Positions 45,929-55,125 of a stretch of DNA of 64,000 nucleotides are shown here, one piece after another. Under the pieces are notes generated by a model, which was not told the DNA's origin, did no database searches, and saw only the letters and a list, made by a program, of their open reading frames with translations. The stretch's first letter is position 1. Each line of letters starts with the position of its first letter. A program made the translations under genes and the position numbers. Source of the DNA: JAJYRX01 sp041655275 (GTDB taxonomy: Bacteria; Pseudomonadota; Gammaproteobacteria; Burkholderiales; Burkholderiaceae_B). The stretch is from assembly GCA_041655275.1 (NCBI GenBank), contig JBBAFU010000009.1, forward strand, positions 62,001 to 126,000, written 5' to 3'.

Positions 45929-47068
45929 CTAGGCAGCCATGAAATGGAGGAATTGGTCGAAGAAGAACGCCAGGTCGCGCGGACCGGGGCCGGCTTCGGC
46001 CTGTGCCTGCACGCCGATGACGGGACGCCCCGCCAGACGCAGGCCCTGGACCGAGCCATCGACCAGCGAGCGATGCGTCACCTCCAGTCCGGCCGGCAGA
46101 CCGTCAGCCGATACCCGATAGGCCTGACGCTGGCTGCTGATGCCGACACAGCCATCCGCCACTGACTGCACCGGGTGATTCAGGCCGTGGCGCTCTGTGG
46201 ACATGGGCTCCAGGCGAGCACCCAGGGCAAGTGCCATGAGCTGCATGCCCAGGCCGATGCCGAAGACGGCACGCTCACTCTCGACCAGAGTCTTGACGCA
46301 GGCCAGAGCCTCTTGCGCCTCGCGCGGATCGCCCGGCCCCCCGGCCACCACCACTCCGGCAGGCGCCCGGGCCAGGATCTCGCCGGCGGACGTTCCGGAA
46401 GGCAGGACATCCACCCGGCAACCCCTGGCCGCCAACTGGCGCAGGACCTCGTACTTGACCCCGAGATCCAGCACCGCGACCTGTGGTCCTTCGCCTGTCA
46501 TCGCGGTAAAACCCTGATCCGGCTGCCAGCCACCCTGTCGCCAGGGTTGCTCAATCGTGCGCGCCGGCATGGCGGCGGACGCCGCGGTGTGGGCCTCGCG
46601 CGCCAGCGCCACGGCTTTCTGCGCATCCTCGCCGACCCATATGCAGGCGCCCTGGCTGCCATGCTCGCGCAGATGGCGCGCAAGCCGGCGCGTATCCACG
46701 CCGGAAATGGCCACCATGCCGGCCGCCTGCAAAGCTTCGGGAAGCGTCTGTGTGGCGCGGTAGTTCGACATCTGGTGCGGGCAGTCGCGGATCACCAGAC
46801 CGGCGGCCTGCAGGCGGTCAGATTCCATGTCTTCAGGATTGACACCGGTGCTGCCGATATGGGGGTAGGTGAAAGCAATGATGTGATCCCGGCTCGCGGG
46901 ATCGCTGAGGATTTCCTGGTGGCCCGACATGGCGGTATTGAAGACAGCCCTGCCCGTGCAATGGCCGCCGGCCCCAATGGAAATGCCCCTGAAGACAGAC
47001 CCATCGGCCAGAGCCAGAATCGCAACAGGGCAGGCCGTCGATTCCGTGAACGAGAATGATGGCAGCAC
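45929..47068 (-). CDS. carA: Carbamoyl-phosphate synthase small subunit with a lost glutaminase site
   Basis: 379 residues from GTG at 47068 (MLPSF..., as in relatives). Domain order is normal: N-terminal CPSase domain (FNTAMSGHQEILSDP) then class I glutaminase fold. But the active site is gone: the nucleophile loop reads GIGLGMQ (Gly272 for Cys, Met275 for His) instead of GICLGHQ; the His-Glu site reads QAQAEAGPGPRD (Gln356 for the catalytic His, Glu358 kept); the glutamine-binding NHG reads RQA. The frame is open throughout, so this is not a decayed pseudogene. It should bind CarB but not hydrolyse glutamine, implying ammonia-dependent synthesis or a second CarA elsewhere. Confidence 0.9.
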   Translation of the reverse strand: MLPSFSFTESTACPVAILALADGSVFRGISIGAGGHCTGRAVFNTAMSGHQEILSDPASRDHIIAFTYPHIGSTGVNPEDMESDRLQAAGLVIRDCPHQMSNYRATQTLPEALQAAGMVAISGVDTRRLARHLREHGSQGACIWVGEDAQKAVALAREAHTAASAAMPARTIEQPWRQGGWQPDQGFTAMTGEGPQVAVLDLGVKYEVLRQLAARGCRVDVLPSGTSAGEILARAPAGVVVAGGPGDPREAQEALACVKTLVESERAVFGIGLGMQLMALALGARLEPMSTERHGLNHPVQSVADGCVGISSQRQAYRVSADGLPAGLEVTHRSLVDGSVQGLRLAGRPVIGVQAQAEAGPGPRDLAFFFDQFLHFMAA

Positions 47069-47222
47069 GCTGAAACCCCGGATAGAAATTGACCGCAGAA
47101 TTATAGCCTGTGCACCTGCACCCACCCGGAACACAGGCCGCTTCGCCGGACGGGAATTTATCAGTATCGGGGAAATCGTCTACAGTAAGAGGTTTGAACA
47201 ACTCCGGGTTTCCGCCTGCATC
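47069..47222. promoter_or_regulatory. Divergent carA/tal promoter region
   Basis: On the minus strand a perfect -10 TATAAT lies at 47100-47105 for carA, with a poor -35. An inverted repeat GCCTGTG (47106-47112) and CACAGGC (47132-47138) brackets the spacer and could be an operator. On the plus strand a TACAGT-like -10 lies near 47182 for tal. No open reading frame of its own. Confidence 0.45.
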
Positions 47223-48179
47223 ATGTCCGATCAACTAGAGCAATTGCGCAGCATGACTACCGTTGTGGCCGACACGGGCGATCTCGAGCAGATCCGCCAG
47301 TATCGCCCCACCGACGCGACCACCAACCCCACACTCATCCTCAAGGCCGTCCAGCTGCCGGCCTACCGGCCGATACTCGAACAGGTAATGCACGACCACC
47401 CGCAGGCCTCTCGCATCGAACTGGCCGACCGGCTTCTGGTCGCCTTCGGACGACGCATCCTGGACATCGTGCCCGGGCGCGTCTCCACCGAGATCGACGC
47501 CCGGCTGTCCTTCGACGCCCAGGCCAGCCTGGAGCGCGCACGCCAGATCATCGAACTCTATGAAGCCGCCGGCATCGATCGCGAGCGTGTGCTCATCAAG
47601 CTGGCGGCCACCTGGGAAGGCATACAGGCGGCGCGCGAGCTGCAGGCCGAAGGTATACGCTGCAACCTGACCCTGATGTTCAGCATGGCCCAGGCCCTGG
47701 CCTGCGCCCAGGCCAAAGTTCAGCTGATCTCGCCCTTTGTCGGCCGCATCCTCGACTGGCACAAGAAGGCGGCCGGCGCGGACTGGGACGACGCGGCAAA
47801 CCGGGGCGTGAATGATCCCGGCGTCATCTCCGTGATGCGCATCTACCAGTACTACAAGACCTATGATGTCCCGACCCAGGTGATGGGGGCCAGCTTTCGC
47901 AACGTCGACCAGATCCGCGCCCTGGCGGGCTGCGACCTGCTCACCATCAGCCCCGATCTGCTGAAGACGCTGCGCGAATCCGCCGCGCCGCTGAAGCGCC
48001 GCCTGGATGCCGAATCCGCCAAGGCTGCGGCGCCCGAATGGCAGGCCAGCAACGAAGTGGCCTTCCGCACCCAACTCAACAACGACGCCATGGCCACCGA
48101 AAAGCTGGCGGAAGGCATACGGCTTTTCTCGGCCGATGCCCAGCGTCTGGACACCCTGATTGCCGAGGCCCGGAACTGA
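47223..48179 (+). CDS. tal: Transaldolase
   Basis: 318 residues from ATG at 47223, TalB type. Schiff-base Lys126 in VLIKLAATWEGI; other conserved segments TTVVADTGDL, DATTNPTLILKA, NLTLMFSMAQA, SPFVGRILDWHK. Exchanges three-carbon units in the pentose phosphate pathway. Divergent from carA, convergent with a TRAP gene 20 bp away. Confidence 0.95.
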   Translation: MSDQLEQLRSMTTVVADTGDLEQIRQYRPTDATTNPTLILKAVQLPAYRPILEQVMHDHPQASRIELADRLLVAFGRRILDIVPGRVSTEIDARLSFDAQASLERARQIIELYEAAGIDRERVLIKLAATWEGIQAARELQAEGIRCNLTLMFSMAQALACAQAKVQLISPFVGRILDWHKKAAGADWDDAANRGVNDPGVISVMRIYQYYKTYDVPTQVMGASFRNVDQIRALAGCDLLTISPDLLKTLRESAAPLKRRLDAESAKAAAPEWQASNEVAFRTQLNNDAMATEKLAEGIRLFSADAQRLDTLIAEARN

Positions 48180-48198
48180 GGCAGGCTGCGGAAGATCC

Positions 48199-49473
48199 CT
48201 ATAGCACGCGGGTCAGCCAGAGTGCCAGGCCGGGGAAGAGATAAATCAGCAGGGCCATCCCCAGCATGATGAGCACGAAGGGGATGACGCCGTGGATGAC
48301 GTCGGTGATGCGCGCCCGTGTGACCGCCTGTATGACGAACAGATTCATGCCCACCGGCGGCGTGATGAGGGCCACCTCGATCAGGATCACGAAGTAGATT
48401 CCAAACCAGATTGGATCGATATTCATGGCCTCGAGCGAGGGAAACAGCACGGGCACCATGATGAGCAGCATGGACAGGCTTTCCAGGAACAGGCCCACGA
48501 CCAGCAGCACGGCGGTGACGGCCACCAGGAACATGAAGGGCTCATGGAAATTGGCGGTCACGAAGGCGGTGATCTCCTGCGGAATGCGATACAGCGTGAC
48601 GGCATGGCCGAAGATCTTCGCGCCGACGATGATGAGCAGGATGGTGACCGAAGTCTTCATGGTATCGGCCACGGCCCGGCCCAGGGCCTGCCAGCTCAGG
48701 CTGCGCATCAGGCCCGCCGTCAGCACCAGGGCGCAGAAGAAACCGATGGCGGCCGCTTCCGTGGGTGTGAAGATGCCGGCGTAGATACCGCCGATGATGA
48801 TGACGGCAATCAGCAGCGTGGGCGAGGCCTTGAGCGTGATGCGCCAGCGCTCGGCCATGGGCACACGGGCGACGGGCACATAGCCCTTGTCGAAATGGCA
48901 GAATATCGATGAAAACACGGCAAAGGCCGTCAACAGCACCAGGCCGGGCACCATGCCGGCAAGGAACAGCTTGACGATGGACTGCTCTGCAATCACGCCG
49001 TAGACGATGAGCGGTATGGATGGCGGGATAAGGATACCGAGCGTGCCGCCCGCCGCAACCAGACCGTAGGAAAATGATTTTCGGTAGCCGCGCTCGGCCA
49101 TCTCCGGAATGGCCACGGTGCCGATGGTGGCTGCGGTGGCGACGGAGCTGCCGTTGATGGTGGAGAACAGGCCGCAGGCCATGAGCGTGGCCGTCGCCAG
49201 GCCGCCGGGCCAGTGCCCCGTCCAGGCCTGGAATGCGCTGAACAGGTCCCGCCCCACCCCGCCCTTGAGCAGCACGTTGGACATGAGCAGGAACAAGGGT
49301 ATGGCAAGGAGAATGAAGCTGTCCAGGCCGCCGGTGAGATTCTGTGCGGCGATGGTCAGGGGAAACCCCTTGAACCACAGCATGGCCACGCCCAGACCGG
49401 CCAACGAAAAAGCCACCGGCACGCCGATGAACAGCAGACACAGCAGCGTGCCGATGATGATCAGACCGGTCAT
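48199..49473 (-). CDS. TRAP transporter large permease (DctM family), second system
   Basis: 424 residues, about 12 membrane segments. FILLAIPLFLLMSNVLLKGG near 53, NGSSVATAATIGTVAIPEM near 107, GGTLGILIPPSIPL near 141 and C-terminal ALITPPVGMNLFVIQ. Overlaps the small-permease gene by 4 bp. Related to but clearly distinct from the first TRAP system at 5-8 kb. Confidence 0.9.
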   Translation of the reverse strand: MTGLIIIGTLLCLLFIGVPVAFSLAGLGVAMLWFKGFPLTIAAQNLTGGLDSFILLAIPLFLLMSNVLLKGGVGRDLFSAFQAWTGHWPGGLATATLMACGLFSTINGSSVATAATIGTVAIPEMAERGYRKSFSYGLVAAGGTLGILIPPSIPLIVYGVIAEQSIVKLFLAGMVPGLVLLTAFAVFSSIFCHFDKGYVPVARVPMAERWRITLKASPTLLIAVIIIGGIYAGIFTPTEAAAIGFFCALVLTAGLMRSLSWQALGRAVADTMKTSVTILLIIVGAKIFGHAVTLYRIPQEITAFVTANFHEPFMFLVAVTAVLLVVGLFLESLSMLLIMVPVLFPSLEAMNIDPIWFGIYFVILIEVALITPPVGMNLFVIQAVTRARITDVIHGVIPFVLIMLGMALLIYLFPGLALWLTRVL

Positions 49474-49982
49474 TCAGCCGAGTCCTCTTCGGTGAACGCC
49501 GGCGCCGGGCGCGACGGCAAGCGCGCCAGCTCGAGCAATGCCTGCAGGGCCAGCAGGGAAAAACCGATGGGAATGGCGATTTCGGGAATCCACATCGGCG
49601 TCTCTATCATGGTGGGCGCACGCCGGCCACGCGCCACCGACTCCATGACGACAAGAATGCTTTCCCAGGTCATGAGGACGGAAAACAGGGTGATGAAGAC
49701 AAGCGAAAAGCCCTCGACCAGCTTGCGTCCCAATGGTCCGAGCAGGCGCACGAACGCGGTGATGCGGATCAGGCCGCGCTCGCGCAGCACATAGGCCATG
49801 CCCAGATAGACCACCCAGATCTGGAGGATGACGGAAATGTCGCCCGCCCAGGCGGTGGGTGAATGGAACAGGAAGCGGGCAGCGACGTCATAGGTCAGCA
49901 CGATGCCGATGATGAAGAAGAGCCAGCCGCTCACCCGGCCGATGATGCCGGATGCGCGGTCAGCCCATTGTGCAAGCCCCAT
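49470..49982 (-). CDS. TRAP transporter small permease (DctQ family), second system
   Basis: 170 residues, four hydrophobic segments (GWLFFIIGIVLTYDVAARF near 18; WAGDISVILQIWVVYLGMAYVL near 41). Forms the membrane pair with the next gene, joined by an ATGA overlap; 15 bp after the binding-protein gene. Confidence 0.87.
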   Translation of the reverse strand: MGLAQWADRASGIIGRVSGWLFFIIGIVLTYDVAARFLFHSPTAWAGDISVILQIWVVYLGMAYVLRERGLIRITAFVRLLGPLGRKLVEGFSLVFITLFSVLMTWESILVVMESVARGRRAPTMIETPMWIPEIAIPIGFSLLALQALLELARLPSRPAPAFTEEDSAE

Positions 49983-49997
49983 GACGCCGTCCTGCCT

Positions 49998-50999
49998 CTA
50001 CTGTGCCAGCGCCGCTTCGACCACCTGGCGCGCCAGCTCGCCGCTTTCTTCCGCAAAGCGCTTCATCGTCGGCTCTGCGGCCTTGCGCCATGCCTCGATT
50101 TCCTCGGGCGTCAGATCAACGACTTCCATCGAGGTTTCATTCTGCAGGAAGGTCTTGGCGTCCAGATTCTGCTGCTCGACACTGTTGCGCAGCTCGGTCT
50201 CGACCTCGCGCGCCGACTGCATGACAATGTCCTGCAACTCGGGCGACAGCTTGTTCCACGACTTGTCATTCATGATGACCAGGAACTCGACCGCCGAATG
50301 GTTGGTCATGGTGATGTAATCCATCACTTCGTACATGTGCCGCGACTGCGTGGCCGTGGTACCCGACATGCCGACATCAACCGTGCCACGCTGATAGGCC
50401 AGCACCTGCTCGGCGCCGTCAATCACGATGGGCACACCGCCCACGTCATCGATGAAGGAGCCGATGGGCTTGCTGAGCACGCGCACCTTCTTGTTCTTCA
50501 GGTCAGCCGGCGAGCGGATGGGGCCTTTCTTGCTGAGCATCTGCACCGCACCATAGGCCTGCCACCAGATGACGCGGGCACCTGTCTCCAGAATGGCGTT
50601 GTCTATGCCCTTGCGTACGGCGTTGTCGGGGCTGGTGGCCTTGCGGATGGCTTCGTCACTGGGAAAGAGAAAGGGTACGGCAAAGGCGCCGGCTGCAGGA
50701 ACCGTGCCGCCGTAGACACCCAGCTCGACGATGCCCATGTCGATTGCCCCCGAGCTGACGGCCTGGGGAACTTCGTTGCCCTTGTAAAGCTGGCCGGAAT
50801 CGTAGATTTCGATCTTCAGCTCACCCTTGGAACGCTCCTCGACCAGGGTGCGAAAGGCCTCGATATTCTGACCCAGAACATGCTTTGCGGGCAGCTGGGA
50901 CGTGAAGCGCAGTGTCTGCGCAGCAGTGGCGGTACCGGCGGTACCCATCAGACTGATTGCGAGACCGGCGCCCGCGACAAGCTTGAAAAAGGACTTCAT
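49998..50999 (-). CDS. TRAP transporter substrate-binding protein (DctP family), second system
   Basis: 333 residues from ATG at 50999, preceded by AGGAGA. Signal peptide of about 25 residues ending TATA-A; then DctP fold with RFTSQLPAKHVLGQ, KNKKVRVLSKP near 168 and the FLVIMNDKSWNKLSPELQDIV stretch. Lies 46 bp after a CoA-transferase gene, suggesting that the imported acid is activated to a CoA thioester. Confidence 0.88.
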   Translation of the reverse strand: MKSFFKLVAGAGLAISLMGTAGTATAAQTLRFTSQLPAKHVLGQNIEAFRTLVEERSKGELKIEIYDSGQLYKGNEVPQAVSSGAIDMGIVELGVYGGTVPAAGAFAVPFLFPSDEAIRKATSPDNAVRKGIDNAILETGARVIWWQAYGAVQMLSKKGPIRSPADLKNKKVRVLSKPIGSFIDDVGGVPIVIDGAEQVLAYQRGTVDVGMSGTTATQSRHMYEVMDYITMTNHSAVEFLVIMNDKSWNKLSPELQDIVMQSAREVETELRNSVEQQNLDAKTFLQNETSMEVVDLTPEEIEAWRKAAEPTMKRFAEESGELARQVVEAALAQ

Positions 51000-51045
51000 C
51001 GGAATTCTCCTGCAAACAAGATATTGCATCACACCCGTCCCGGCA

Positions 51046-52254
51046 TCAGATGACGCCTTCACGGGACAATTCTTCTACTTCTTCCTGCGACAGACCCAGA
51101 TCAGCCAGCACCTGTGCCGTATGCTCGCCCAGTGCCGGGCCGACATGACGGACGCTGCCCGGCGTGTCCGACAGCCGGGGAGCCACGTTCTGCATGGCGA
51201 CATCTCCCAGATGGGGGTGCGCCACCCGTACAATGGCTTCGCGCGCCTGGAAATGCGGGTCTGCCAGCATTTCCGGCGCACGATACATACCGCCCGCCGG
51301 CACGCCGTTCTTTTCCATGCGCTCGAGCAGATCGGCAGCCGTGAGCTCGCGCGTCCAGCCGGCAATCAGATCATCGAGCTCCTGCTGATGACGTCCCCTG
51401 GCCTCATGCGTACTGTAACGCTCGTCATCGGCCAGTGCCGCATGTCCCATGGCGGCACAGAAACGCCGGAACACCGTATCCTGGTTGGCGCCGATGACAA
51501 TGCTCAGCCCGTCAGCGGTCGGATAGACATTGCTCGGTGCGATTCCCGGCAATATAGCACCACTGCGCTCACGGATGTAGCCGGTCTGATCGTATTCTAT
51601 GACCGTGCTTTCCATGAAATTGAGTACCGCTTCGTAGATGGCGCTATCGACCACCTGGCCATGACCCAGGCGACCGCGTGCGAACAGGGCCATGACGGCG
51701 CCCAGTGCGGCATGCATGGCTGCCAACGTATCTCCAATGGAGATACCCATCCGGGAAGGCGGCGTCGTCGGATCACCGCAGACATAGCGCAGGCCGCCCA
51801 TGGCTTCACCAATGGAGCCGAAGCCGGCGCGCCCGGCGTAGGGACCCGTCTGACCATAGCCCGAGACACGGACGATGACGAGCCGGGGGTTGAGCGCGCG
51901 CAGGGTCCCGGGCGCCAGATTCCAGCGCTCCAGCGTGCCGGGACGGAAATTCTCGATGAGCACATCGGCGTTCGCCACCAGTTTCTTCAGCAGCGCCTGA
52001 CCTTCGGAGCGACGCAAGTCGCAGGTGATGGATTTCTTGTTGCGGGCGATCACCGACCACCACAAGGTGTGCCCGTCAGCTTTTTCGCGACCCCAGTGAC
52101 GCATGGGATCGCCCACACCCGGCGCTTCGACCTTGATGACCTCGGCGCCGAAATCAGCCAGCAACTGGCCGCAGAACGGCCCGGCGATCAGCTGACCGAG
52201 CTCGATGACACGTACGCCCGCCAGCGGGCCGGTTGCGGTTTCAGGGGTTGTCAC
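51046..52254 (-). CDS. CaiB/BaiF family (class III) CoA-transferase
   Basis: 402 residues. GVRVIELGQLIAGPFCGQLLADFGAEVIKVE at the N-terminus, ENFRPGTLERW near 105 and GQVVDSAIYEAVLNFMES near 195 define the family; the acidic residue at the formyl-CoA transferase Asp position is Glu here, as in many members. Moves CoA between carboxylic acids. It heads the TRAP operon, so its substrate is probably the imported acid; identity unknown. Confidence 0.88.
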   Translation of the reverse strand: MTTPETATGPLAGVRVIELGQLIAGPFCGQLLADFGAEVIKVEAPGVGDPMRHWGREKADGHTLWWSVIARNKKSITCDLRRSEGQALLKKLVANADVLIENFRPGTLERWNLAPGTLRALNPRLVIVRVSGYGQTGPYAGRAGFGSIGEAMGGLRYVCGDPTTPPSRMGISIGDTLAAMHAALGAVMALFARGRLGHGQVVDSAIYEAVLNFMESTVIEYDQTGYIRERSGAILPGIAPSNVYPTADGLSIVIGANQDTVFRRFCAAMGHAALADDERYSTHEARGRHQQELDDLIAGWTRELTAADLLERMEKNGVPAGGMYRAPEMLADPHFQAREAIVRVAHPHLGDVAMQNVAPRLSDTPGSVRHVGPALGEHTAQVLADLGLSQEEVEELSREGVI

Positions 52255-52299
52255 GCTTGCTTCCTCTTCCTGTCAAGATTGCTTCCCGGCGCAACGATG

Positions 52300-52902
52300 T
52301 CAGCGCCGTTCCATCAAAGCCCAGGCAACCGTGCCCGGATCTACATATTCGAGCTCGCTGCCCGCCGGCACTCCACGCGCCAGACGCGTGACCTTCAGCC
52401 CCCTGGCCTCAAGGGACTGCGCAAGATAGTGCGCCGTGGTTTCCCCTTCAGCCGTGAAATTGGTGGCCAGGATGACCTCTTTCACTTCCGCGTCCGCCGC
52501 CCTTGCAAGCAGGCGTCCGAACTGCAGCTCGACCGGGCCTATGCCCTCGAGCGGCGCCAGCCGGCCCATGAGCACATAATACAGGCCGGCGTAACCATGG
52601 CTGGATTCTATCGTGTTCTGGTCGGCGGGCGTCTCCACCACGCATAGCAGGCTGGCATCACGGCGCGGGTTGAGGCAGGTTTCACATACCGGCTGCGCGC
52701 TCAGACCATTGCAGCGCTCGCAATGGCGCAGGTTGACTACGGCCGCACCCAGTGCCTGCGCGAGCTGCTGCGCCCCCTCGCGATCATGCTGGAGCAGGTG
52801 ATACGCCATGCGCCGGGCCGTACGTACACCCACACCCGGCAGACGACGCAAGGCCGCAATGAGCGCAAGCAGCGGCTCGGGTTCGGGAAGCGCGGTGCTC
52901 AT
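52300..52902 (-). CDS. recR: Recombination protein RecR
   Basis: 200 residues from ATG at 52902 (an upstream TTG would add nine residues). N-terminal helix-hairpin-helix (LRRLPGVGVRTARRMAYHLL), four-Cys zinc finger CERC...CETC near 59-74 and Toprim domain (VVETPADQNTIE; ATNFTAEGETTAHYL). Loads RecA with RecF/RecO at gaps. Downstream of dnaX and ybaB, the widely conserved order. Confidence 0.95.
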   Translation of the reverse strand: MSTALPEPEPLLALIAALRRLPGVGVRTARRMAYHLLQHDREGAQQLAQALGAAVVNLRHCERCNGLSAQPVCETCLNPRRDASLLCVVETPADQNTIESSHGYAGLYYVLMGRLAPLEGIGPVELQFGRLLARAADAEVKEVILATNFTAEGETTAHYLAQSLEARGLKVTRLARGVPAGSELEYVDPGTVAWALMERR

Positions 52903-52943
52903 GGGCTGATGGCTGGCAAGGGCCGGCAAACTGCTGCAGGCAT

Positions 52944-53270
52944 TCAGAACGGCAGTTTCATGCCCGGCGGCAAGGGCATGCCGGCGGTGATGGACGCCAT
53001 TTTCTCCTGGGACGTTGATTCGGCCTTGCGCAGGGCATCATTGACGGCTGCAGCCACCAGGTCCTCTATCATGTCGCGATCCTCCTCGAACAGCGAGGGA
53101 TCGATGGTGATGCGGCGCACATCATTGCGGCAGCTCATATCAACCTTGACCAGGCCACCGCCCGACGCACCCTGGACGATGAGCTCGGCGAGCTCCTCCT
53201 GCATTTTCTTCATGTTGTCCTGCATCTGCTGCGCCTGGCGCATCAGGCCGGCAATCTGACCTTTCATCAT
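52944..53270 (-). CDS. ybaB: YbaB/EbfC nucleoid-associated protein
   Basis: 108 residues; tandem ATGs at 53270 and 53267 are both possible starts and a longer upstream reading overlaps dnaX. Family features: MKKMQEELAELIVQGASGGGLVKV and a C-terminal LPPGMKLPF. Small dimeric DNA-binding protein, usually between dnaX and recR as here. Confidence 0.92.
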   Translation of the reverse strand: MMKGQIAGLMRQAQQMQDNMKKMQEELAELIVQGASGGGLVKVDMSCRNDVRRITIDPSLFEEDRDMIEDLVAAAVNDALRKAESTSQEKMASITAGMPLPPGMKLPF

Positions 53271-53304
53271 GGCAATATCATCCTGAATCTGGAAAAAGGA
53301 AATA

Positions 53305-54960
53305 TCAATCGGAAGCAGCCGGCGCGTCGGGAACCTGCACCGAGCCCGGCAGGACCTGGGCATCGAAGGTATCGACCAGGGCGCGCACCAGCGGGTCGCT
53401 CTGCACGGCCTGCTCGGCGCGCGCCTGAAGCGCCGCCCGGCGCGCCTGCTCGCGCGTATGGGCGGTATCGTCGGTGACCTCGGCGTATTCAACGACCAGT
53501 GTCACCGGCGTTGCGAAATGCTGTGACAGGGCGGCCTCCAGCCGCTCCCGTGCCCCGCCCTTGTCGAGGCTGGGAATGGCCACGCGCAGGCCGACACGCT
53601 CATCCTGCACCGATACCCATTCGCTCTGTCGCGCCAACTGTGCCGCCAGGCCGCTCAGGGAAAGACGCGCAGCCAGATCCGGCCAATCGGCCGCCGTCAT
53701 GGCCTGCAGCGAAGGGGGCGCTTGTGCCGGCGTCTGTGAATCAGCCGGTGGCTCGGGCTCGGGCTCCGGCGGCGGTGGTGTCGGGGTCGAAGTTGGTGTC
53801 GGTGCAGCGGCGGGCTGCTGCGGCTCTGCTCCGGAGGGCGTTGTCGCCGGCCCGAGTGAGAGCGATTCCGGCGCAGTGGCCTGGACCAGCGCCAACATGC
53901 GCAGGCACGCCATGATGAAGCCGGCATGCTCGTCAGGCGCGAGAGCCAGCTCGGCGCGGCTGTGCACAGCCACTGAATAGAACAGCTGAACGGCATCCGG
54001 ATGCAGGCTGCGCGCGAGCTCGGCAATGGCCGCCGCGTCCGGATCGTCGTCGGGAACGGCGTCGGCAACGCGTTGCACGATGGCGATGCGCGACAGCAGC
54101 ACCGCCAGATCCGCCAGCGCGCCGCCATACGGCATGCTTTGCGTGGCAAGCGTATCCGCGACGGTGAGTATGCGTGCCGCATCACCCTGGGCCAGGGCAT
54201 GCAGCAGCGAGAACAGCACGGTCTTGTCGAGCGTGCCGAGCATGGCCTGCATGGCCTGGGCCGTGATGTTGCCGGCACTGTAGGCGATGGCCTGGTCCGT
54301 CAGCGACAGCGCATCGCGCATGGAGCCCGCCGCCGCCTGCGCCAGCAGCCGAAGGCCGGCCGGCTCGGCCTGCACGCCCTCTTCCTGCAGAATCATCTGC
54401 AGATGGGCAACGATGGCCTCCGGCGCCATCTGGCGCAGGTTGAACTGCAGGCAGCGCGACAACACGGTCGCCGGAATCTTCTGGGGATCGGTTGTGGCAA
54501 GAATGAACTTGACGTGCGGCGGGGGTTCTTCCAGCGTCTTGAGCATGGCGTTGAACGCATGGCCGCTGAGCATGTGCACTTCGTCGATCATGTAGACCTT
54601 GAAGCGACCCTGGCTGGGTGAGTACACCGCCTGCTCGAGCAGCTGGGTCATCTCTTCGACGCCGCGGTTGGAGGCCGCGTCCAGCTCAATGTAGTCGACG
54701 AAGCGCCCGGCATCGATTTCAGTGCAGGCACCACATTCGCCGCAGGGCTGCGCGCTGACACCCTGCTCGCAATTGAGGGACTTGGCCAGAATGCGGGCGA
54801 GGGTGGTCTTGCCAACACCGCGCGTGCCCGTGAACAGCCAGGCGTGATGCAGGCGCTGCGTCGACAGGGCGTGCGTGAGGGCGCGAACCACATGGTCCTG
54901 CCCTACGAGGGCTTCGAATGATCGCGGACGCCACTTACGCGCCAGCACAAGATATGACAT
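53305..54960 (-). CDS. dnaX: DNA polymerase III tau/gamma subunit
   Basis: 551 residues from ATG at 54960 (MSYLVLARKWRP, the standard start; a longer reading runs back through the SRP RNA). AAA+ clamp-loader module: Walker A GTRGVGKT near 46, four-Cys zinc module (CEQ..CGECGAC near 65-80), sensor motifs. A Pro/Glu/Thr-rich linker near 375-415 precedes the tau C-terminal domain. No A-rich slippery site for the gamma frameshift is visible. Confidence 0.95.
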   Translation of the reverse strand: MSYLVLARKWRPRSFEALVGQDHVVRALTHALSTQRLHHAWLFTGTRGVGKTTLARILAKSLNCEQGVSAQPCGECGACTEIDAGRFVDYIELDAASNRGVEEMTQLLEQAVYSPSQGRFKVYMIDEVHMLSGHAFNAMLKTLEEPPPHVKFILATTDPQKIPATVLSRCLQFNLRQMAPEAIVAHLQMILQEEGVQAEPAGLRLLAQAAAGSMRDALSLTDQAIAYSAGNITAQAMQAMLGTLDKTVLFSLLHALAQGDAARILTVADTLATQSMPYGGALADLAVLLSRIAIVQRVADAVPDDDPDAAAIAELARSLHPDAVQLFYSVAVHSRAELALAPDEHAGFIMACLRMLALVQATAPESLSLGPATTPSGAEPQQPAAAPTPTSTPTPPPPEPEPEPPADSQTPAQAPPSLQAMTAADWPDLAARLSLSGLAAQLARQSEWVSVQDERVGLRVAIPSLDKGGARERLEAALSQHFATPVTLVVEYAEVTDDTAHTREQARRAALQARAEQAVQSDPLVRALVDTFDAQVLPGSVQVPDAPAASD

Positions 54961-54990
54961 GCAAAAGGCCGTGGAAGATCGGAAGATGGC

Positions 54991-55090
54991 GTGGCGAGCC
55001 TGACTTCGGCACTGGTTCCGCACGGCTGTGGCTGCTTCGTTCCCGACCTGACCAGTTTCACCGCCGAACCATGCGAAGGGGCCCGCCACC
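54991..55090 (-). ncRNA. ffs: 4.5S signal recognition particle RNA (small bacterial type)
   Basis: On the minus strand the SRP core GGTCAGGTCGGGAACGAAGC and the GCAGCCA tetraloop-side sequence are present. The ends GTGGCGGGCC (55089-55080) and GGCTCGCCAC (55000-54991) pair over 10 bp, giving a single long hairpin of about 100 nt. Ends are accurate to a few bases. Binds Ffh to target membrane proteins. Immediately upstream of dnaX, as in other beta-proteobacteria. Confidence 0.93.
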
Positions 55091-55125
55091 GAAGAGTTTA
55101 ACAGGTGTGTCGTCCCACCGGTGGA

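Noticed and set aside
46240..46265. Loss of CarA active-site Cys as a sequencing error
   Set aside because: The His of the same loop, the catalytic His near 45990 and the glutamine-binding loop are changed as well, all in frame; one error cannot explain this.
47069..47222. Pyrimidine attenuator or leader peptide before carA
   Set aside because: No leader reading frame rich in pyrimidine-run codons and no terminator/antiterminator pair; only a 7-bp inverted repeat.
53700..53830. Programmed frameshift in dnaX for the gamma subunit
   Set aside because: The Pro-rich linker has no A-rich slippery heptamer and no following Shine-Dalgarno-like plus hairpin that I can see.
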